From the NCBI RefSeq assembly GCF_007641255.1, contig NZ_CP036259.1, positions 4,900,501 through 4,964,500 on the forward strand: a DNA stretch of 64,000 nucleotides, given 5' to 3'. This document shows positions 48,501 to 57,286 of the stretch, piece by piece; position 1 is the stretch's first letter, and each line of letters begins with the position of its first letter. The stretch is from Sporomusa termitida. GTDB taxonomy: Bacteria > Bacillota > Negativicutes > Sporomusales > Sporomusaceae. The notes beneath the pieces are model-generated. The model searched no databases. It saw nothing but the letters and a program-made list of their open reading frames with translations, and was not told the DNA's origin. The translations under genes and the position numbers were made by a program.

Positions 48501-49074
48501 TCTTAAGCTGCAGCTTTTAACCTATCTCCTGGTTGCCGTCAGCAAGCGGCCGGGCGTAAATGCCTGTCTGCCGGCCGGGGTGCTGTATTACTTCCTGAAG
48601 AATCCGGTGGTGTCCGGAGCAACCCTGAAGAGCGCCGAGCAAATTGAAAAAGAGATCAACGGTAAACTCAAAATGCCGGGCTGGCTGCTGGCTGATGTCA
48701 ACCTGGCCGGACTTTTGGATGAGTCCTTAAACGGCTGGTCCGAGTTTTTCAAGATTGCTTTAGGCAAGAACGGTTTCTATGAAAGCTGCCTGGACAAACT
48801 TAAGACCGGGGAAGAATTTACCCTGTTGCTGGCTCATGTTGAACAGGAGCTGGTGGCTGTGGCTGAGGCGATTCTGGCGGGAGAAACGGCGATCAGGCCG
48901 TACCGTCTGGCCAAAACGACCCCGTGCGGTTATTGTGCCTTCCGGCCGGTCTGCCAGTTTGACCGAAATCTGCCGGAAAACGACTATCTGCTGTTGCCGC
49001 AGTTGGATGATCAGACCATTATGAGCGAACTGCGCCAGCGGAAAGGAGGCCAGAGTGATGCAATGCTCCCCTGA
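45577..49074 (+). CDS. addB: ATP-dependent helicase/nuclease subunit B
   Basis: An 1165-residue AddB. The N-terminus has a Walker A-like GRAGYGKTWQ (about 8-17). The C-terminal nuclease is wrapped by an iron-sulfur cluster: the four cysteines are in RACPFKHFA (about 798) and CGYCAFRPVCQF (about 1117, 1120, 1126), and the nuclease core is VIDYKSGG near 960. With AddA it processes double-strand breaks for RecA loading, the Firmicute equivalent of RecBCD. The start is TTG 45577 after AGGAGGG; it overlaps the preceding stop by four bases and addA by 17 bases. Confidence 0.95.
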   Translation: MTLKLILGRAGYGKTWQCFDAVLSRLAESPDGRPLIFIVPEQATYEVERALASACPASGFVRAYVLGFRRLAHRVLNETGGAVRPHISELGKRMVFRRLLMEHKASLRLLTRAAAEKSFAETIEGLVKECKTYKISPAMLAAAAEQERLDSPALAGKLHDVALLYQGFENFLAERYIDPEDFLNLLAEKIPASGLLAQSEVWIDGFSWFTPQEYAVLEALLQAAASVTVTLCLDRPDNPFNTREEALFHRQWQTYEKLKTTAAKLKVPVSQQELARPHRFEKRSLAAIEQNFFGGRKAGAAGVRNNGSGFMLAEAANRRVEAEAIACEMIRLSREEGLRWRDMAVLIRDTDSYVELMTTVLADYDIPFFSDGSRPAVHHPLAELVRSALELVLEKWSYEPVFRCLKTDLLPVTRDEVDILENYCLEFGIRGSRWTSLEAWTFRRRFSLAEDEGAGDELSESGQAYLERVNHIRRQSTAALVQFTGRLLPAGRQGLPPVELAQAVYELLTGLQVPDTLETWAAAAERDGDLEQAREHRQIWAKVVDLFDQIVDTFAEQPLTLADFAAIVGEGLEGTRLSLIPPSLDYVTIAALERTRRLNIKAAFVPGASDGALPRRRREEGLLTDNERALLTRLGLELGGGAVADTFAEQFLVYTALTRASRWLWVSYSMADAEGKAQGPSPIVRRLKEITGNQVRALPVEPPPGQEAQYLARSERALAALACALRLYKQTGRISPAWWDVYNWALAKTSLRPQLAAALGGLFHYNQVERLPQNLSGRLYLNNGVLRGSVTRFEAFRACPFKHFAQYGLGLKERAVYQLKAPDLGQFLHAVIKEFGDKLTASRQEWGDVTQPQISELCTGIVATLAPKLQNEILLSSKQHAHLVTRLTRRAVRSISRLVAWARVSKFKPLALEQSFGRGPGALPPLTFPLPAGTLEVGGQIDRLDGGVLDGRQYALVIDYKSGGAWLSLAEVYYGLKLQLLTYLLVAVSKRPGVNACLPAGVLYYFLKNPVVSGATLKSAEQIEKEINGKLKMPGWLLADVNLAGLLDESLNGWSEFFKIALGKNGFYESCLDKLKTGEEFTLLLAHVEQELVAVAEAILAGETAIRPYRLAKTTPCGYCAFRPVCQFDRNLPENDYLLLPQLDDQTIMSELRQRKGGQSDAMLP

Positions 49075-52000
49075 ACAGCTCGCCGCCATTGAAACACGCG
49101 GCCATAACCTCTTAGTAGCCGCCGCAGCCGGGTCAGGCAAGACCTGGGTGCTGGTCGAGCGGATTATCCGGCGTATTATCGATCCCGGGGAACGGTTGAG
49201 TGTGGACCGCGTGCTTGTTGTTACCTTTACCAATGCGGCGGCCAGCGAGATGCGCAGCCGGGTGGGCGAAGCCTTAGCGGCGGCAATTGCCGATCCGGGC
49301 TTAACAGACCCCGAACTGAAGCGCCATCTGGAACGGCAGCTGGTATTGCTGAACTCGGCCAGCATTTCTACCCTGCATGCCTTTTGTCAAAGCCTTGTCC
49401 GCCAGCATTTTTACTTGCTGGATATCGAACCTAATTTCCGGATTGCGAACGAGACTGAGGTTACATTAATCAAGAGTGATGTGCTGGAGGCGGTGTTTGA
49501 GGAGGGGTATACCCAGGCCGATCCTGAGTTTTTAGCGCTGATTGAGCATTATGGCGATGAAGACGGTGACAACTCGCTGGCCGGGCTTGTGCTCAGACTG
49601 TATAATTTTTCGCAGAGTCATCCCTGGCCGGAAGACTGGCTGGCCGGGTTGCCGGCTGCGTTTGCCTTGCCGCCGGCAACTGATTTTGATGCTACACCCT
49701 GGTCGGCTTTAGTGCGGGACAGAATGATGCTGGACTGGGAGGAGGCCAGGCAGTCGCTGACGGCTCTTATGGCCCAGGCGGCGGCACCGGGCAACCCTGC
49801 CGCATATGCGGCCACCTTTGCGGAAGATATTCTAATTATTGACAACCTTTTGCTGGCGGCCGGCAAGTCCTGGTCAGCCCTGGCACCGGCGATGGCGGAC
49901 CTCAGCTTTCCCCGGATTGCGCCAGTAGGCAAGGACGTCGCCAAAGAGGTTAAGGATTACTTTCAAAGCCAGCGCAACAAGGCGAAAAAGCGGGTGACTG
50001 ATGCCAAGGCTGCCTATTTTGAGCGCAGTGGCAGCGAGCTTATTGGCGATTTGCGGCAGGTTGCCCCGCTGGTTACGGCCCTGGTCAGGCTGGTTGCCCG
50101 GTTTGCGGCCGGCTATACCACTGCCAAACAGGGCAAAGGCGTCGTTGATTTTAATGATCTGGAGCACCTGTGCCTGGCGGTGCTGCGCGAGGCAGACGCC
50201 GGGCCGGAGGCCTGCAGCCCGTCGGCTGTGGCGAGAAGCCTGCGGTCCAGGTTTAGTGAGATTATGGTTGACGAGTATCAGGACACCAACCGGGTACAGG
50301 AAGAGATTATCCGCCTTGTGGCCAGTGATGAGCAACCCAATCTGTTTATGGTGGGAGATGTCAAACAAAGTATTTACCGCTTCCGGCTGGCCGAACCGGA
50401 GCTGTTTATGGATAAGTACTACCGGTATCAAAGCGGCAGGGAGGCTGGCTGCCGGCGTATTGATCTCAGCCAGAACTTCCGCAGCCGGGCCGGTGTGCTT
50501 CATGCCGCCAACTTTTTGTTTTGTCAGTTGATGACCCGGCGGACGGCTGAGCTTGATTACGGGCAGGCCGAGCAGCTTAACCCCGGCCCCGCCTATCCGG
50601 TAACAGACCTGCCTGGTTTGAACGGTCCGGCCGAATTTATTATGATTGACAGTGATGGTGCTGATGAGGACCAGCAGGCAAATGACGACAGCAAAGCCGC
50701 GGACCCGGATCATGAAGGCGGACCTGCGGCTTCCGCCAGCCTGCTGGCCGAGGAGGAACTGAGCTCTTTTGAGCAGGAGGCAGTACTGATTACCCACCGT
50801 ATCCAGCAATTGCTGAACAGCGGCAGTCACGTTTTTGATAAACACAGTGGCGGCTACCGGCCGCTGTGTTACCGGGATATTGTTATTTTATTGCGGTCCG
50901 TACAGGGGAAGGCCCAGGTTTTGCAGGATATCCTGCGGCAAAACGGCATTCCCTGTTATGCAGAGCTGGCGGCCGGTTATTTTGCCGAGACCGAGATTAC
51001 CATTATGCTGGCTCTGCTGCATGTTATTGATAATCCGCATCAGGATATTCCCCTGGCAGCGGTGCTCCGGTCCCCCCTGGCCGGCCTGGCCGGGGACGAG
51101 CTGGCAGACCTGCGGCTGTGCAAGCCTGAGGGCAGTCTCTGGGAGGCGGTGGTGGCTGCCGGTACTGCCGGTGCAGCCTCGGCTAAGGTGGTGCTGCTGA
51201 CCGAGCGGATCACTGCCTGGCGCAGCCTGGCCCGGCGTAAAGGGGTTGCTGATTTAATCTGGCGTATTTTCCGTGATACCGGTTACTATGATTATGTGGG
51301 CGGTATGCCGGGCGGGGGGCTGCGCCAGGCTAATCTGCGGGCTCTCTATGACCGCGCCCGGCAGTATGAAACAACTAATTTTCGCGGGTTGTTCCGTTTT
51401 CTGCGCTTTATTGAGCGACTTAAGGAAAAGAAGTCTGACCTGTCAGTGGCGCGGGCGCTGGGGGAGAGCGAAGATGTTGTCCGGGTCATGAGTATCCATA
51501 AGAGCAAAGGACTTGAGTTCCCGGTTGTCATTGTCGCCGATGTTGGCAAAAATATTAATCTGCAGGATACGACAGCTCTGGTATTATGTCACAAAGAGCT
51601 GGGCGTTGGCCCCTATGTCACACTGCCGGAGCTTAGGTTTCGCTATCCGACACCGGCCCGCTGGGGCATTCAGCATAAGCTCGAACTGGAGACAAAAGCC
51701 GAGGAGCTAAGAATTCTCTATGTTGCCCTGACCCGGGCCCGGGAAAAGCTGATCCTGGTCGGCTCGGCCAAGAAGCTGGCGCAAAAATGCGCTGGCTGGT
51801 GCCGGCGTGTTGGTGAGCCGGCGATTACACTTCCGGCCAGCCAGGTCATCAAGGCCAAAAGCTATCTGGAGTGGATTGGCATGGCCGTAGCCCGCCATGC
51901 CGACGGCGACGTGATCAGGCAATATGCCGGCTGCTCTGAGCTGCCGGCAACTGAACTGGCCCGGCACCCTTCCCAGTGGGAAGTGAAAATTTTTCAGCCT

Positions 52001-52807
52001 GGTGACATCAAACAACCGGCGCAGTCGGCTGCGGCCGATGATGCGCTGCTGGCGGCGGTGCGGCAATTAGCCCCGGCTGCCTGTGGTACTGACACCGGCT
52101 GGGTCGCTGAGATCCTGGACTGGGAGTATGGTTGTACCGCGGCTGCCGGCAGACCGGCCAAGCTGGCTGTATCTGAAATCAAGCGGCGGCTGGAGCTGGT
52201 TGAACTGGGGGAAAACCAAGCCGAGCATTTGTTTCGGCCGCCAGAGGTTCATTCCCGGCCCCGGTTTCTTCAGGCGGCATCAGAGCTGACTGCCGTGGAA
52301 TACGGGGTTATGATGCACACCGTCATGCAGCATGTTTCCCTGGCCGGTCCGCATACGGCAGCCGCCATCGCTGCGCAGGTCCGGCAGCTGGAGGCCTGTC
52401 AGCTTTTGCTGCCTGGTCAGGCCCAGACTGTTGATGCCGCCGGGATCGCCGCTTTTTTTGCCTCACCTTTGGGCCAGCGGCTCATACAGTCGCCGCAGGT
52501 GTGGCGTGAGCTGCCTTTTAGCCTGATGCTGCCGGCTGAAAAATTCTTTCCCGAATTAAACGGCTGCGGTGAGCAGATTTTTGTCCAAGGGGTGATTGAC
52601 TGCCTGTTTGCGGAGGAGGGTGGCCTGGTACTTGTTGATTACAAGACTGACCGGGCGGCTACAACCGATGAGCTGGCAGCTAAATATGCGGTTCAGCTCA
52701 GCATGTATAGCTGCGCGGTGGAGCGTATTTTTGAGCGCCCAGTAAAGGAGCAGATCCTGTATGCCTTTGGTTTGGGCCAGGCAGTCAGTTTAACGGCCTG
52801 GGGATAA
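49058..52807 (+). CDS. addA: ATP-dependent helicase/nuclease subunit A
   Basis: A 1249-residue UvrD-type helicase with C-terminal nuclease. Walker A AAAGSGKTWVLVERI is near residue 24, LVVTFTNAAASEM (motif Ia) near 50, EIMVDEYQDTN (Walker B, DEYQD) near 405, VGDVKQSIYRFR near 430, SIHKSKGLEFPVV near 820, VALTRAREKL near 890, and the nuclease motif LVLVDYKTDRA near 1190. It unwinds and cuts DNA ends as partner of AddB. The start ATG 49058 follows GGAGG and lies inside the end of addB. A strong terminator follows at 52812. Confidence 0.96.
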   Translation: MQCSPEQLAAIETRGHNLLVAAAAGSGKTWVLVERIIRRIIDPGERLSVDRVLVVTFTNAAASEMRSRVGEALAAAIADPGLTDPELKRHLERQLVLLNSASISTLHAFCQSLVRQHFYLLDIEPNFRIANETEVTLIKSDVLEAVFEEGYTQADPEFLALIEHYGDEDGDNSLAGLVLRLYNFSQSHPWPEDWLAGLPAAFALPPATDFDATPWSALVRDRMMLDWEEARQSLTALMAQAAAPGNPAAYAATFAEDILIIDNLLLAAGKSWSALAPAMADLSFPRIAPVGKDVAKEVKDYFQSQRNKAKKRVTDAKAAYFERSGSELIGDLRQVAPLVTALVRLVARFAAGYTTAKQGKGVVDFNDLEHLCLAVLREADAGPEACSPSAVARSLRSRFSEIMVDEYQDTNRVQEEIIRLVASDEQPNLFMVGDVKQSIYRFRLAEPELFMDKYYRYQSGREAGCRRIDLSQNFRSRAGVLHAANFLFCQLMTRRTAELDYGQAEQLNPGPAYPVTDLPGLNGPAEFIMIDSDGADEDQQANDDSKAADPDHEGGPAASASLLAEEELSSFEQEAVLITHRIQQLLNSGSHVFDKHSGGYRPLCYRDIVILLRSVQGKAQVLQDILRQNGIPCYAELAAGYFAETEITIMLALLHVIDNPHQDIPLAAVLRSPLAGLAGDELADLRLCKPEGSLWEAVVAAGTAGAASAKVVLLTERITAWRSLARRKGVADLIWRIFRDTGYYDYVGGMPGGGLRQANLRALYDRARQYETTNFRGLFRFLRFIERLKEKKSDLSVARALGESEDVVRVMSIHKSKGLEFPVVIVADVGKNINLQDTTALVLCHKELGVGPYVTLPELRFRYPTPARWGIQHKLELETKAEELRILYVALTRAREKLILVGSAKKLAQKCAGWCRRVGEPAITLPASQVIKAKSYLEWIGMAVARHADGDVIRQYAGCSELPATELARHPSQWEVKIFQPGDIKQPAQSAAADDALLAAVRQLAPAACGTDTGWVAEILDWEYGCTAAAGRPAKLAVSEIKRRLELVELGENQAEHLFRPPEVHSRPRFLQAASELTAVEYGVMMHTVMQHVSLAGPHTAAAIAAQVRQLEACQLLLPGQAQTVDAAGIAAFFASPLGQRLIQSPQVWRELPFSLMLPAEKFFPELNGCGEQIFVQGVIDCLFAEEGGLVLVDYKTDRAATTDELAAKYAVQLSMYSCAVERIFERPVKEQILYAFGLGQAVSLTAWG

Positions 52808-52811
52808 AAAC

Positions 52812-52842
52812 AAAAAAGGATGTGCAAAATGCACATCCTTTT
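52812..52842. terminator. Bidirectional terminator between addA and exported-protein operon
   Basis: AAAAAGGATGTGC and its complement around a short loop, with A-run and T-run on opposite strands. It ends both addA and the convergent minus-strand operon. Confidence 0.9.
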
Positions 52843-52851
52843 TGTTAGTGA

Positions 52852-53739
52852 CTACTGCCGTACACAAACCATGGCTCGCGGGAGGAAATTGCTCTGGGCG
52901 TTCGCAGCCAGTATCCTGTCAGCGTCAGCCTGACTAATAATGATATTTACGTTATGATCGCGGAGACCGATTGCTTTGACCATAATGGGGGTGGTACCGG
53001 CGCGGGACTGGCCCAGCTCAACCGCGCGGATATCTTCCGTAGTGCACATGTAATCGACCATTCCCTGCGATATGGCATACTCCGGAATAATATTGGTGTG
53101 GCCGTAGACGGCGCGGCCTGTATCATCAAAAATAACCGGGGACATCGCCCGTTCCAGCGGCAGGCCGCTTACATCAACAACTAAACCAGTATATACCGGC
53201 AATGCAACCGGGGGGGAGGACGGTGAGGGCGACGGCAGGGGAGCAGGCGTAACCGGTGCGGTGGCATCGACAATAACCTCGGCCAGGCTGCCGTGGCCAT
53301 AGAGGTTAACCCGCAGCGTTACCTGATAAGTGCCGTCAAACACTTGTTGTTCATTGACGATTTTAGAGCCTTTAACAATGCCGGTGACCTGGGTTCTCAC
53401 CGTATCATTGGTTGTTTCGAAGTTTTTCACCGTAGTTTCGGCTGTGATCTTTACCCCCTCAATGCTTTCCAGCAGATTACGCTGGGCGTCGACAATGGCT
53501 GCGCGTCTGGCCATTAGGCGGGCTTGCGCCGGAGACTTGGCGATACTTGACGGCACACCGGTACCGGTCGCCTCGACAAAACCCTCATCCCAGTTGATGG
53601 AACCATTGGCACCTACCTGATCAACAGCGGAGACAGAAACATTTACATTGGTATTTACGGTGGCTGCACCGGCTGCCAGCGGTAAGCCGGCAATAAGCAG
53701 CGCGCAGATTGTGAAGCAGATCAAAGTTCTTTTAAACAT
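52852..53739 (-). CDS. Exported LPP20-like protein
   Basis: A 295-residue exported protein: signal peptide (LLIAGLPLAAGAATV, cut near 25), then a domain (about 50-160) with AQARLMARRAAIVDAQRNLLESI, which is typical of LPP20/FlgT N-terminal-like envelope proteins (written here in two blocks: AQARLMARRAAIVDA, QRNLLESI). A Pro/Ser-rich linker (about 172-188) leads to a C-terminal domain (about 195-295) with SGLPLERAMSPVIFDDTGR. It is the last of three exported-protein genes in a row, 19 bases after the previous one. It probably sits in the periplasm or at the outer membrane. Confidence 0.7.
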   Translation of the reverse strand: MFKRTLICFTICALLIAGLPLAAGAATVNTNVNVSVSAVDQVGANGSINWDEGFVEATGTGVPSSIAKSPAQARLMARRAAIVDAQRNLLESIEGVKITAETTVKNFETTNDTVRTQVTGIVKGSKIVNEQQVFDGTYQVTLRVNLYGHGSLAEVIVDATAPVTPAPLPSPSPSSPPVALPVYTGLVVDVSGLPLERAMSPVIFDDTGRAVYGHTNIIPEYAISQGMVDYMCTTEDIRAVELGQSRAGTTPIMVKAIGLRDHNVNIIISQADADRILAANAQSNFLPRAMVCVRQ

Positions 53740-53757
53740 GGGATATCCTCCTCTGGA

Positions 53758-54870
53758 TTAATATTTCATGACAGACTGAATGCCGCTGCTGGTAATGTCC
53801 GTGATATTCAGGGTAATACCACTTAATCTCTCCAGTTCATTGGCCAGGTTTTTAGGGGCATACGTATAGTTGATGTCGATTGTTACAATCCCGCCACCAT
53901 AACTGCGGACATACACATTTTTGACACCTCGAACCTGCTTAAGCTCATTTTCCAGCAGGCTGACCTTGGCGTAACTGGTAACCCCTCTTACCACCAGCTG
54001 CACCCCCTTTTCCGGATTGCCGGCAAAGGCCATCAGCCGCTGGACCATATAATCGCCCATCTTTTCACCCGCTTCGGTAAGGGCTAATTTCGCGGCGATA
54101 AACTCTGACGAATGGACGCCTGTACCGTACAGACCGTTGGTGGCGATAACTTCACCGGTGTCAGCCTTTATGATTTTGGCCTCCAGCCGGGCCCCGCAGG
54201 ATATTAAGCCGTATTGGAAGCTGCTGCGGGTGCTGAAAGCTTCCCCGACAATGAGATAATCAAGCCCCTGGCTGCTGGCAAAGGCCAGGGCTTCGTCCCG
54301 GTTGCCCTGAATAATAGCTTTAACGGTATTGGTATACCGGATATTCTGGATTTGCCCGATATCCACCAGCCGGCTAAAGCCGGCTGCCAGCAATTTTTTT
54401 ATCATTGCTGTTTCGCCGGCCGGGTCCGGTATTCGTGCGGAAAGATGGTATTCAGGGATGATGACCCCAATGCGCGGATCACGCAAGCCCTGCTCAATCA
54501 GCTTTAACCGCTGCAACTGTCCCGTTAACCGGGAACTCGGCTGGGTGTCAACCTGAACGCGGGCGGTTACAACTGTTTGCCCTGGCTGGCTTTGCTCACT
54601 GATAATTGTCCAGTCCTGCACGAAGCCACGGGATTTGGTATAGATCTCGTCCTGGACTACTTCGGCATTTTGTATCAGCGTCTGGGAGTCAACCAGGGTG
54701 CCGACCGCCTGCTCAACCGCATTTCGCAGCGCATCAGTAACCGCTTCTTCCCTGCTAAGCCCATAGCCCTGGACGGTAACCTCCCTGGCCAGCGCCAGCG
54801 GTATGACTGCCGATAAACCCAGGAGGGCCATGGTTATAATCAGGATGAATCTTTGCAAACTTTTCACCAC
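53758..54870 (-). CDS. Exported FlgT-like envelope protein
   Basis: A 370-residue exported protein. After the signal peptide (LLGLSAVIPLALA) comes VTVQGYGLSREEAVTDALRN, the repeat unit of flagellar-assembly-protein-T-like and LPP20-like proteins, then a TolB-like middle domain (about 135-260; DPRIGVIIPEYHL). In Gram-negatives FlgT forms a ring around the flagellar base at the outer membrane; here the role is unknown. The start may be GTG 54870 or 54867, or TTG 54858, which is best spaced from AGGTGG. It lies between a CsgG-like gene and an LPP20-like gene. Confidence 0.7.
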   Translation of the reverse strand: MVKSLQRFILIITMALLGLSAVIPLALAREVTVQGYGLSREEAVTDALRNAVEQAVGTLVDSQTLIQNAEVVQDEIYTKSRGFVQDWTIISEQSQPGQTVVTARVQVDTQPSSRLTGQLQRLKLIEQGLRDPRIGVIIPEYHLSARIPDPAGETAMIKKLLAAGFSRLVDIGQIQNIRYTNTVKAIIQGNRDEALAFASSQGLDYLIVGEAFSTRSSFQYGLISCGARLEAKIIKADTGEVIATNGLYGTGVHSSEFIAAKLALTEAGEKMGDYMVQRLMAFAGNPEKGVQLVVRGVTSYAKVSLLENELKQVRGVKNVYVRSYGGGIVTIDINYTYAPKNLANELERLSGITLNITDITSSGIQSVMKY

Positions 54871-54886
54871 CTAATCATTGGGTACC

Positions 54887-55753
54887 CTATTTCTTTCTTA
54901 CTTTGTCACTGGCTTGAATGCCCAGTGCTGAGCCCTGAACCTCACCAATAGCCATATCATTTTCAACACTGGTAATTTTGATTGTTGCAATATCAAACTT
55001 CTCTGCCCCCAGAACCCGGCCGGTTACAGGGTGGATAATAAGCTTGCCCTCGCGGAAAATGATATAGGATTGGCCAGGTTGCACGCCATGTTCGCGGCCA
55101 AGGTCGATATATACTTTTTTACCGGAGATTTGTACGACAAAACCTTCCAGGGGGTTAACCTGATTGATCTTATCCACAACCTTGATCACGGCTTTGCGGG
55201 CCGCTTCTGAAAATGCGGAGTTGCTTTGGCCCTGCGCGAAAATGGGCCGGCCGCTGTTATCGTTGAGAGAGCCCAAAGACACTGTGCCGTCTGCCTGCTC
55301 GGCCCATAAAATATTGCCGCTGTTGGCATCAATCATGCGGACCGATAAAACCACCTTGACCTGAGTTTGTGTGGCTAAACCGAACAGGTTAACCTGTTCG
55401 GCGCCGGCTTCGACGATCTTGCCGACAACCAGATAATCAAGGCCGTCAAACTTAACATATTGGGCAGGACCGGTACTGAATCCGTCCAGCCCTAGCTTTT
55501 TCTCCCGCATCATCTGAGCCAGCTGCTCACGCTCAATCACCAGATATGATTTGTTTTTTACAAGCTCGTTTACCAGGGTGTCACAAACGCCGCGTCCCAG
55601 CGCCCGGTCTGAGACCTGGGAAGCATTTTCAAAATCGACAATACCGATGCGTTTTTTCTCACCGGCCCAGGCGGTAGACGGACTCATAACCCCTATCAGG
55701 CAGGTGAATAAAAATAAAATAAGTAGTAAGACGGGGATATTCTTTTTTGACAC
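54887..55753 (-). CDS. CsgG-like (curli-secretin/TolB-N fold) envelope protein
   Basis: A 288-residue exported protein with signal peptide (LIGVMSPSTAWAG) and a CsgG-family domain (about 33-195): KRIGIVDFENAS, LVIEREQLAQMMREKKLG, LDYLVVGKIVEAG and VLSVRMIDANSGNILWAEQ are the family's recurring segments. The C-terminal 90 residues (GFVVQISGKKVYIDLGREHG, then VQPGQSY) form a FlgT-C-like barrel. It has no lipobox, unlike true CsgG. Start GTG 55753. It opens the three-gene operon and supports an outer membrane in this organism. Confidence 0.8.
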   Translation of the reverse strand: MSKKNIPVLLLILFLFTCLIGVMSPSTAWAGEKKRIGIVDFENASQVSDRALGRGVCDTLVNELVKNKSYLVIEREQLAQMMREKKLGLDGFSTGPAQYVKFDGLDYLVVGKIVEAGAEQVNLFGLATQTQVKVVLSVRMIDANSGNILWAEQADGTVSLGSLNDNSGRPIFAQGQSNSAFSEAARKAVIKVVDKINQVNPLEGFVVQISGKKVYIDLGREHGVQPGQSYIIFREGKLIIHPVTGRVLGAEKFDIATIKITSVENDMAIGEVQGSALGIQASDKVRKK

Positions 55754-55873
55754 CGATAACCAGTCCTCTCCAATTTTTCATGATTTTAGTATTTCGCGTA
55801 ACAGAACTAATTTCCTGCCCTTTTTCCAGCAATAATCAAATATCCCGATATTAATAGCTTGGCAAAACATAAA

Positions 55874-55898
55874 AAAACCGGGGGTTCTCCCCGGTTTT
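55874..55898 (-). terminator. Terminator after corA
   Basis: AAAACCGGGG and CCCCGGTTTT around a 5-base loop; the minus strand reads TTTTTTT after the stem, 14 bases past the stop codon. Confidence 0.92.
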
Positions 55899-55911
55899 AA
55901 ACACTGATCCA

Positions 55912-56862
55912 TTAAAACATATCTTTTCGCCACAGACCAAAAGCACTAAGGGCGGTAACTGCTCCGGCGAACAGCAGGGTAGCTAAAAAGCCGCCATGAA
56001 TACCGCCCAGCGGTATATCGACATTCATGCCCATAAAACTGGCTACCATGGTGGGGATGGCCAGTATAATCGTCATAGAAGCGAGGAATTTCATAACCCG
56101 GTTAAGATTGTTGGAGATGATGGAGGTGAAGGTATCCATCATGCCATTCAAAATACGGCTGTACATCTCAACCATCTCAATGGCCTGCTTGTTTTCGATA
56201 ATAACATCTTCCAACAGGTCCTCATCCTCTTCATAGATCTTAATGAGATGCTGAACCTGACTGGTGGAACGCAGTCTGAGCAGTTTTTCCAGGACAATAC
56301 CGTTAGACCGTAAGGAGGCGGCAAAATAGGTTAAGCCCTTTTGCAGCTCCAGGAGCTGAAATATTTCCTTGTTTTGCATTGATCGCCGTAGATAGCGCTC
56401 AATCTCATCGGTGCGGCGGTTAATCTGTTTTAAGTATTTTAGATATAAAGCCGCCGATTTGTATAAGATCTGGAAAAGAAAGCGGGTTTTTTTAAAAGTA
56501 CTGAAAGCCCGGGCGTTTTCCGGATTAAAATCTGCCAGCACATCGTTGGCTTCCAAACAGACGGTGATAATAAATTCGGGTGTCAGAATAATGCCTAATG
56601 GCAGGGTGTCGTAGCTGTCATGTCCGCGGGTCACAGGAATATTGGTAATGACCAGCATAAAATCTTCATCAAGTTCAATACGGGAACGTTCTTCTTCATC
56701 CAACGCCGCTTTCAGAAAATCCAGCGGGCAGCCGGTTGCTGCCACCACTTGTTCCAGTTCTTCCGGGGTTGGATTTACCAGTTTGAGCCAGGCACCCTTT
56801 TCAAGTGTCTGGAGTGTTAATTCAAATAGACGCGTACAGTTGCTGCGAAAAACTTTTAGCAT
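55912..56862 (-). CDS. corA: CorA-family magnesium transporter
   Basis: A 316-residue CorA-type channel: a large cytoplasmic N-terminal domain, a long helix (about 170-260), then two membrane helices at the C-terminus. The pore signature is VASFMGMNVDIPLGG (GMN motif, about 276-290) after TIILAIPTM. CorA pentamers carry Mg2+ (or Co2+/Ni2+) into the cell. The start is ATG 56862 after GGGGGAG; the frame extends further upstream without a ribosome site. The leader has a strong promoter and a possible Mg2+ riboswitch. Confidence 0.92.
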   Translation of the reverse strand: MLKVFRSNCTRLFELTLQTLEKGAWLKLVNPTPEELEQVVAATGCPLDFLKAALDEEERSRIELDEDFMLVITNIPVTRGHDSYDTLPLGIILTPEFIITVCLEANDVLADFNPENARAFSTFKKTRFLFQILYKSAALYLKYLKQINRRTDEIERYLRRSMQNKEIFQLLELQKGLTYFAASLRSNGIVLEKLLRLRSTSQVQHLIKIYEEDEDLLEDVIIENKQAIEMVEMYSRILNGMMDTFTSIISNNLNRVMKFLASMTIILAIPTMVASFMGMNVDIPLGGIHGGFLATLLFAGAVTALSAFGLWRKDMF

Positions 56863-56939
56863 AATTGCTCCCCCTTTCTTTAATTGAGGGGAATACAAAA
56901 TTCTGCTGCGCTGCCAACGAGCAGGAAAAAACAATCAAA

Positions 56940-57085
56940 CTGTGCAATCCTGTACGCTCAGACAAACACCAGGCAAGACAAAATGGAATATTCCCCTGTA
57001 TTTAATTAAAATCGGCAGAATCGGCCCGCCAGGTCGGTCTATATCCATCTATCTCACCTACTTTTAGATTTCTACTGATTAGCTT
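56940..57085 (-). ncRNA. Candidate M-box (ykoK, Mg2+) leader of corA
   Basis: On the minus strand GTAGGTGAGATAGATGGATA and TAGACCGACCTGGC resemble the M-box start (UUAGGUGAG...UAnAUGGAnAUA), and CCTGGTGTTTGTC near the end resembles the M-box UGGaUgCUUGUC block. AATCA/TGATT could close the ends. The central AUGUC/GACGCC block of the consensus was not found, so the class is tentative. The gene context (Mg2+ transporter) fits. Confidence 0.4.
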
Positions 57086-57102
57086 TCGATAACTCTATAA
57101 AG

Positions 57103-57131
57103 AATATAATTCTGTTTACGTTATTAGTCAA
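57103..57131 (-). promoter_or_regulatory. Promoter of the corA transcript
   Basis: Minus-strand TTGACT (57131-57126) and TATATT (57108-57103) with a 17-base spacer, leaving a leader of about 235 bases before corA. Confidence 0.75.
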
Positions 57132-57286
57132 CCTTTTTATGCAAAATTAATCTGATTTTTACCGTTTCTTAGCATAACGTCAGATCCCTCTATGGTAGAA
57201 TGTTACTAAACGCCCTGTTCTATGTATTAATGTATTATATGGGCAGGCTGAGTGTGACCGCAATGCTGATAAGAAGGGGTTAAAAG

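Noticed and set aside
45600-52800. Many open frames on the opposite strand and other frames of addB and addA
   Set aside because: They are by-products of GC-rich codon usage in two long, clearly coding genes.
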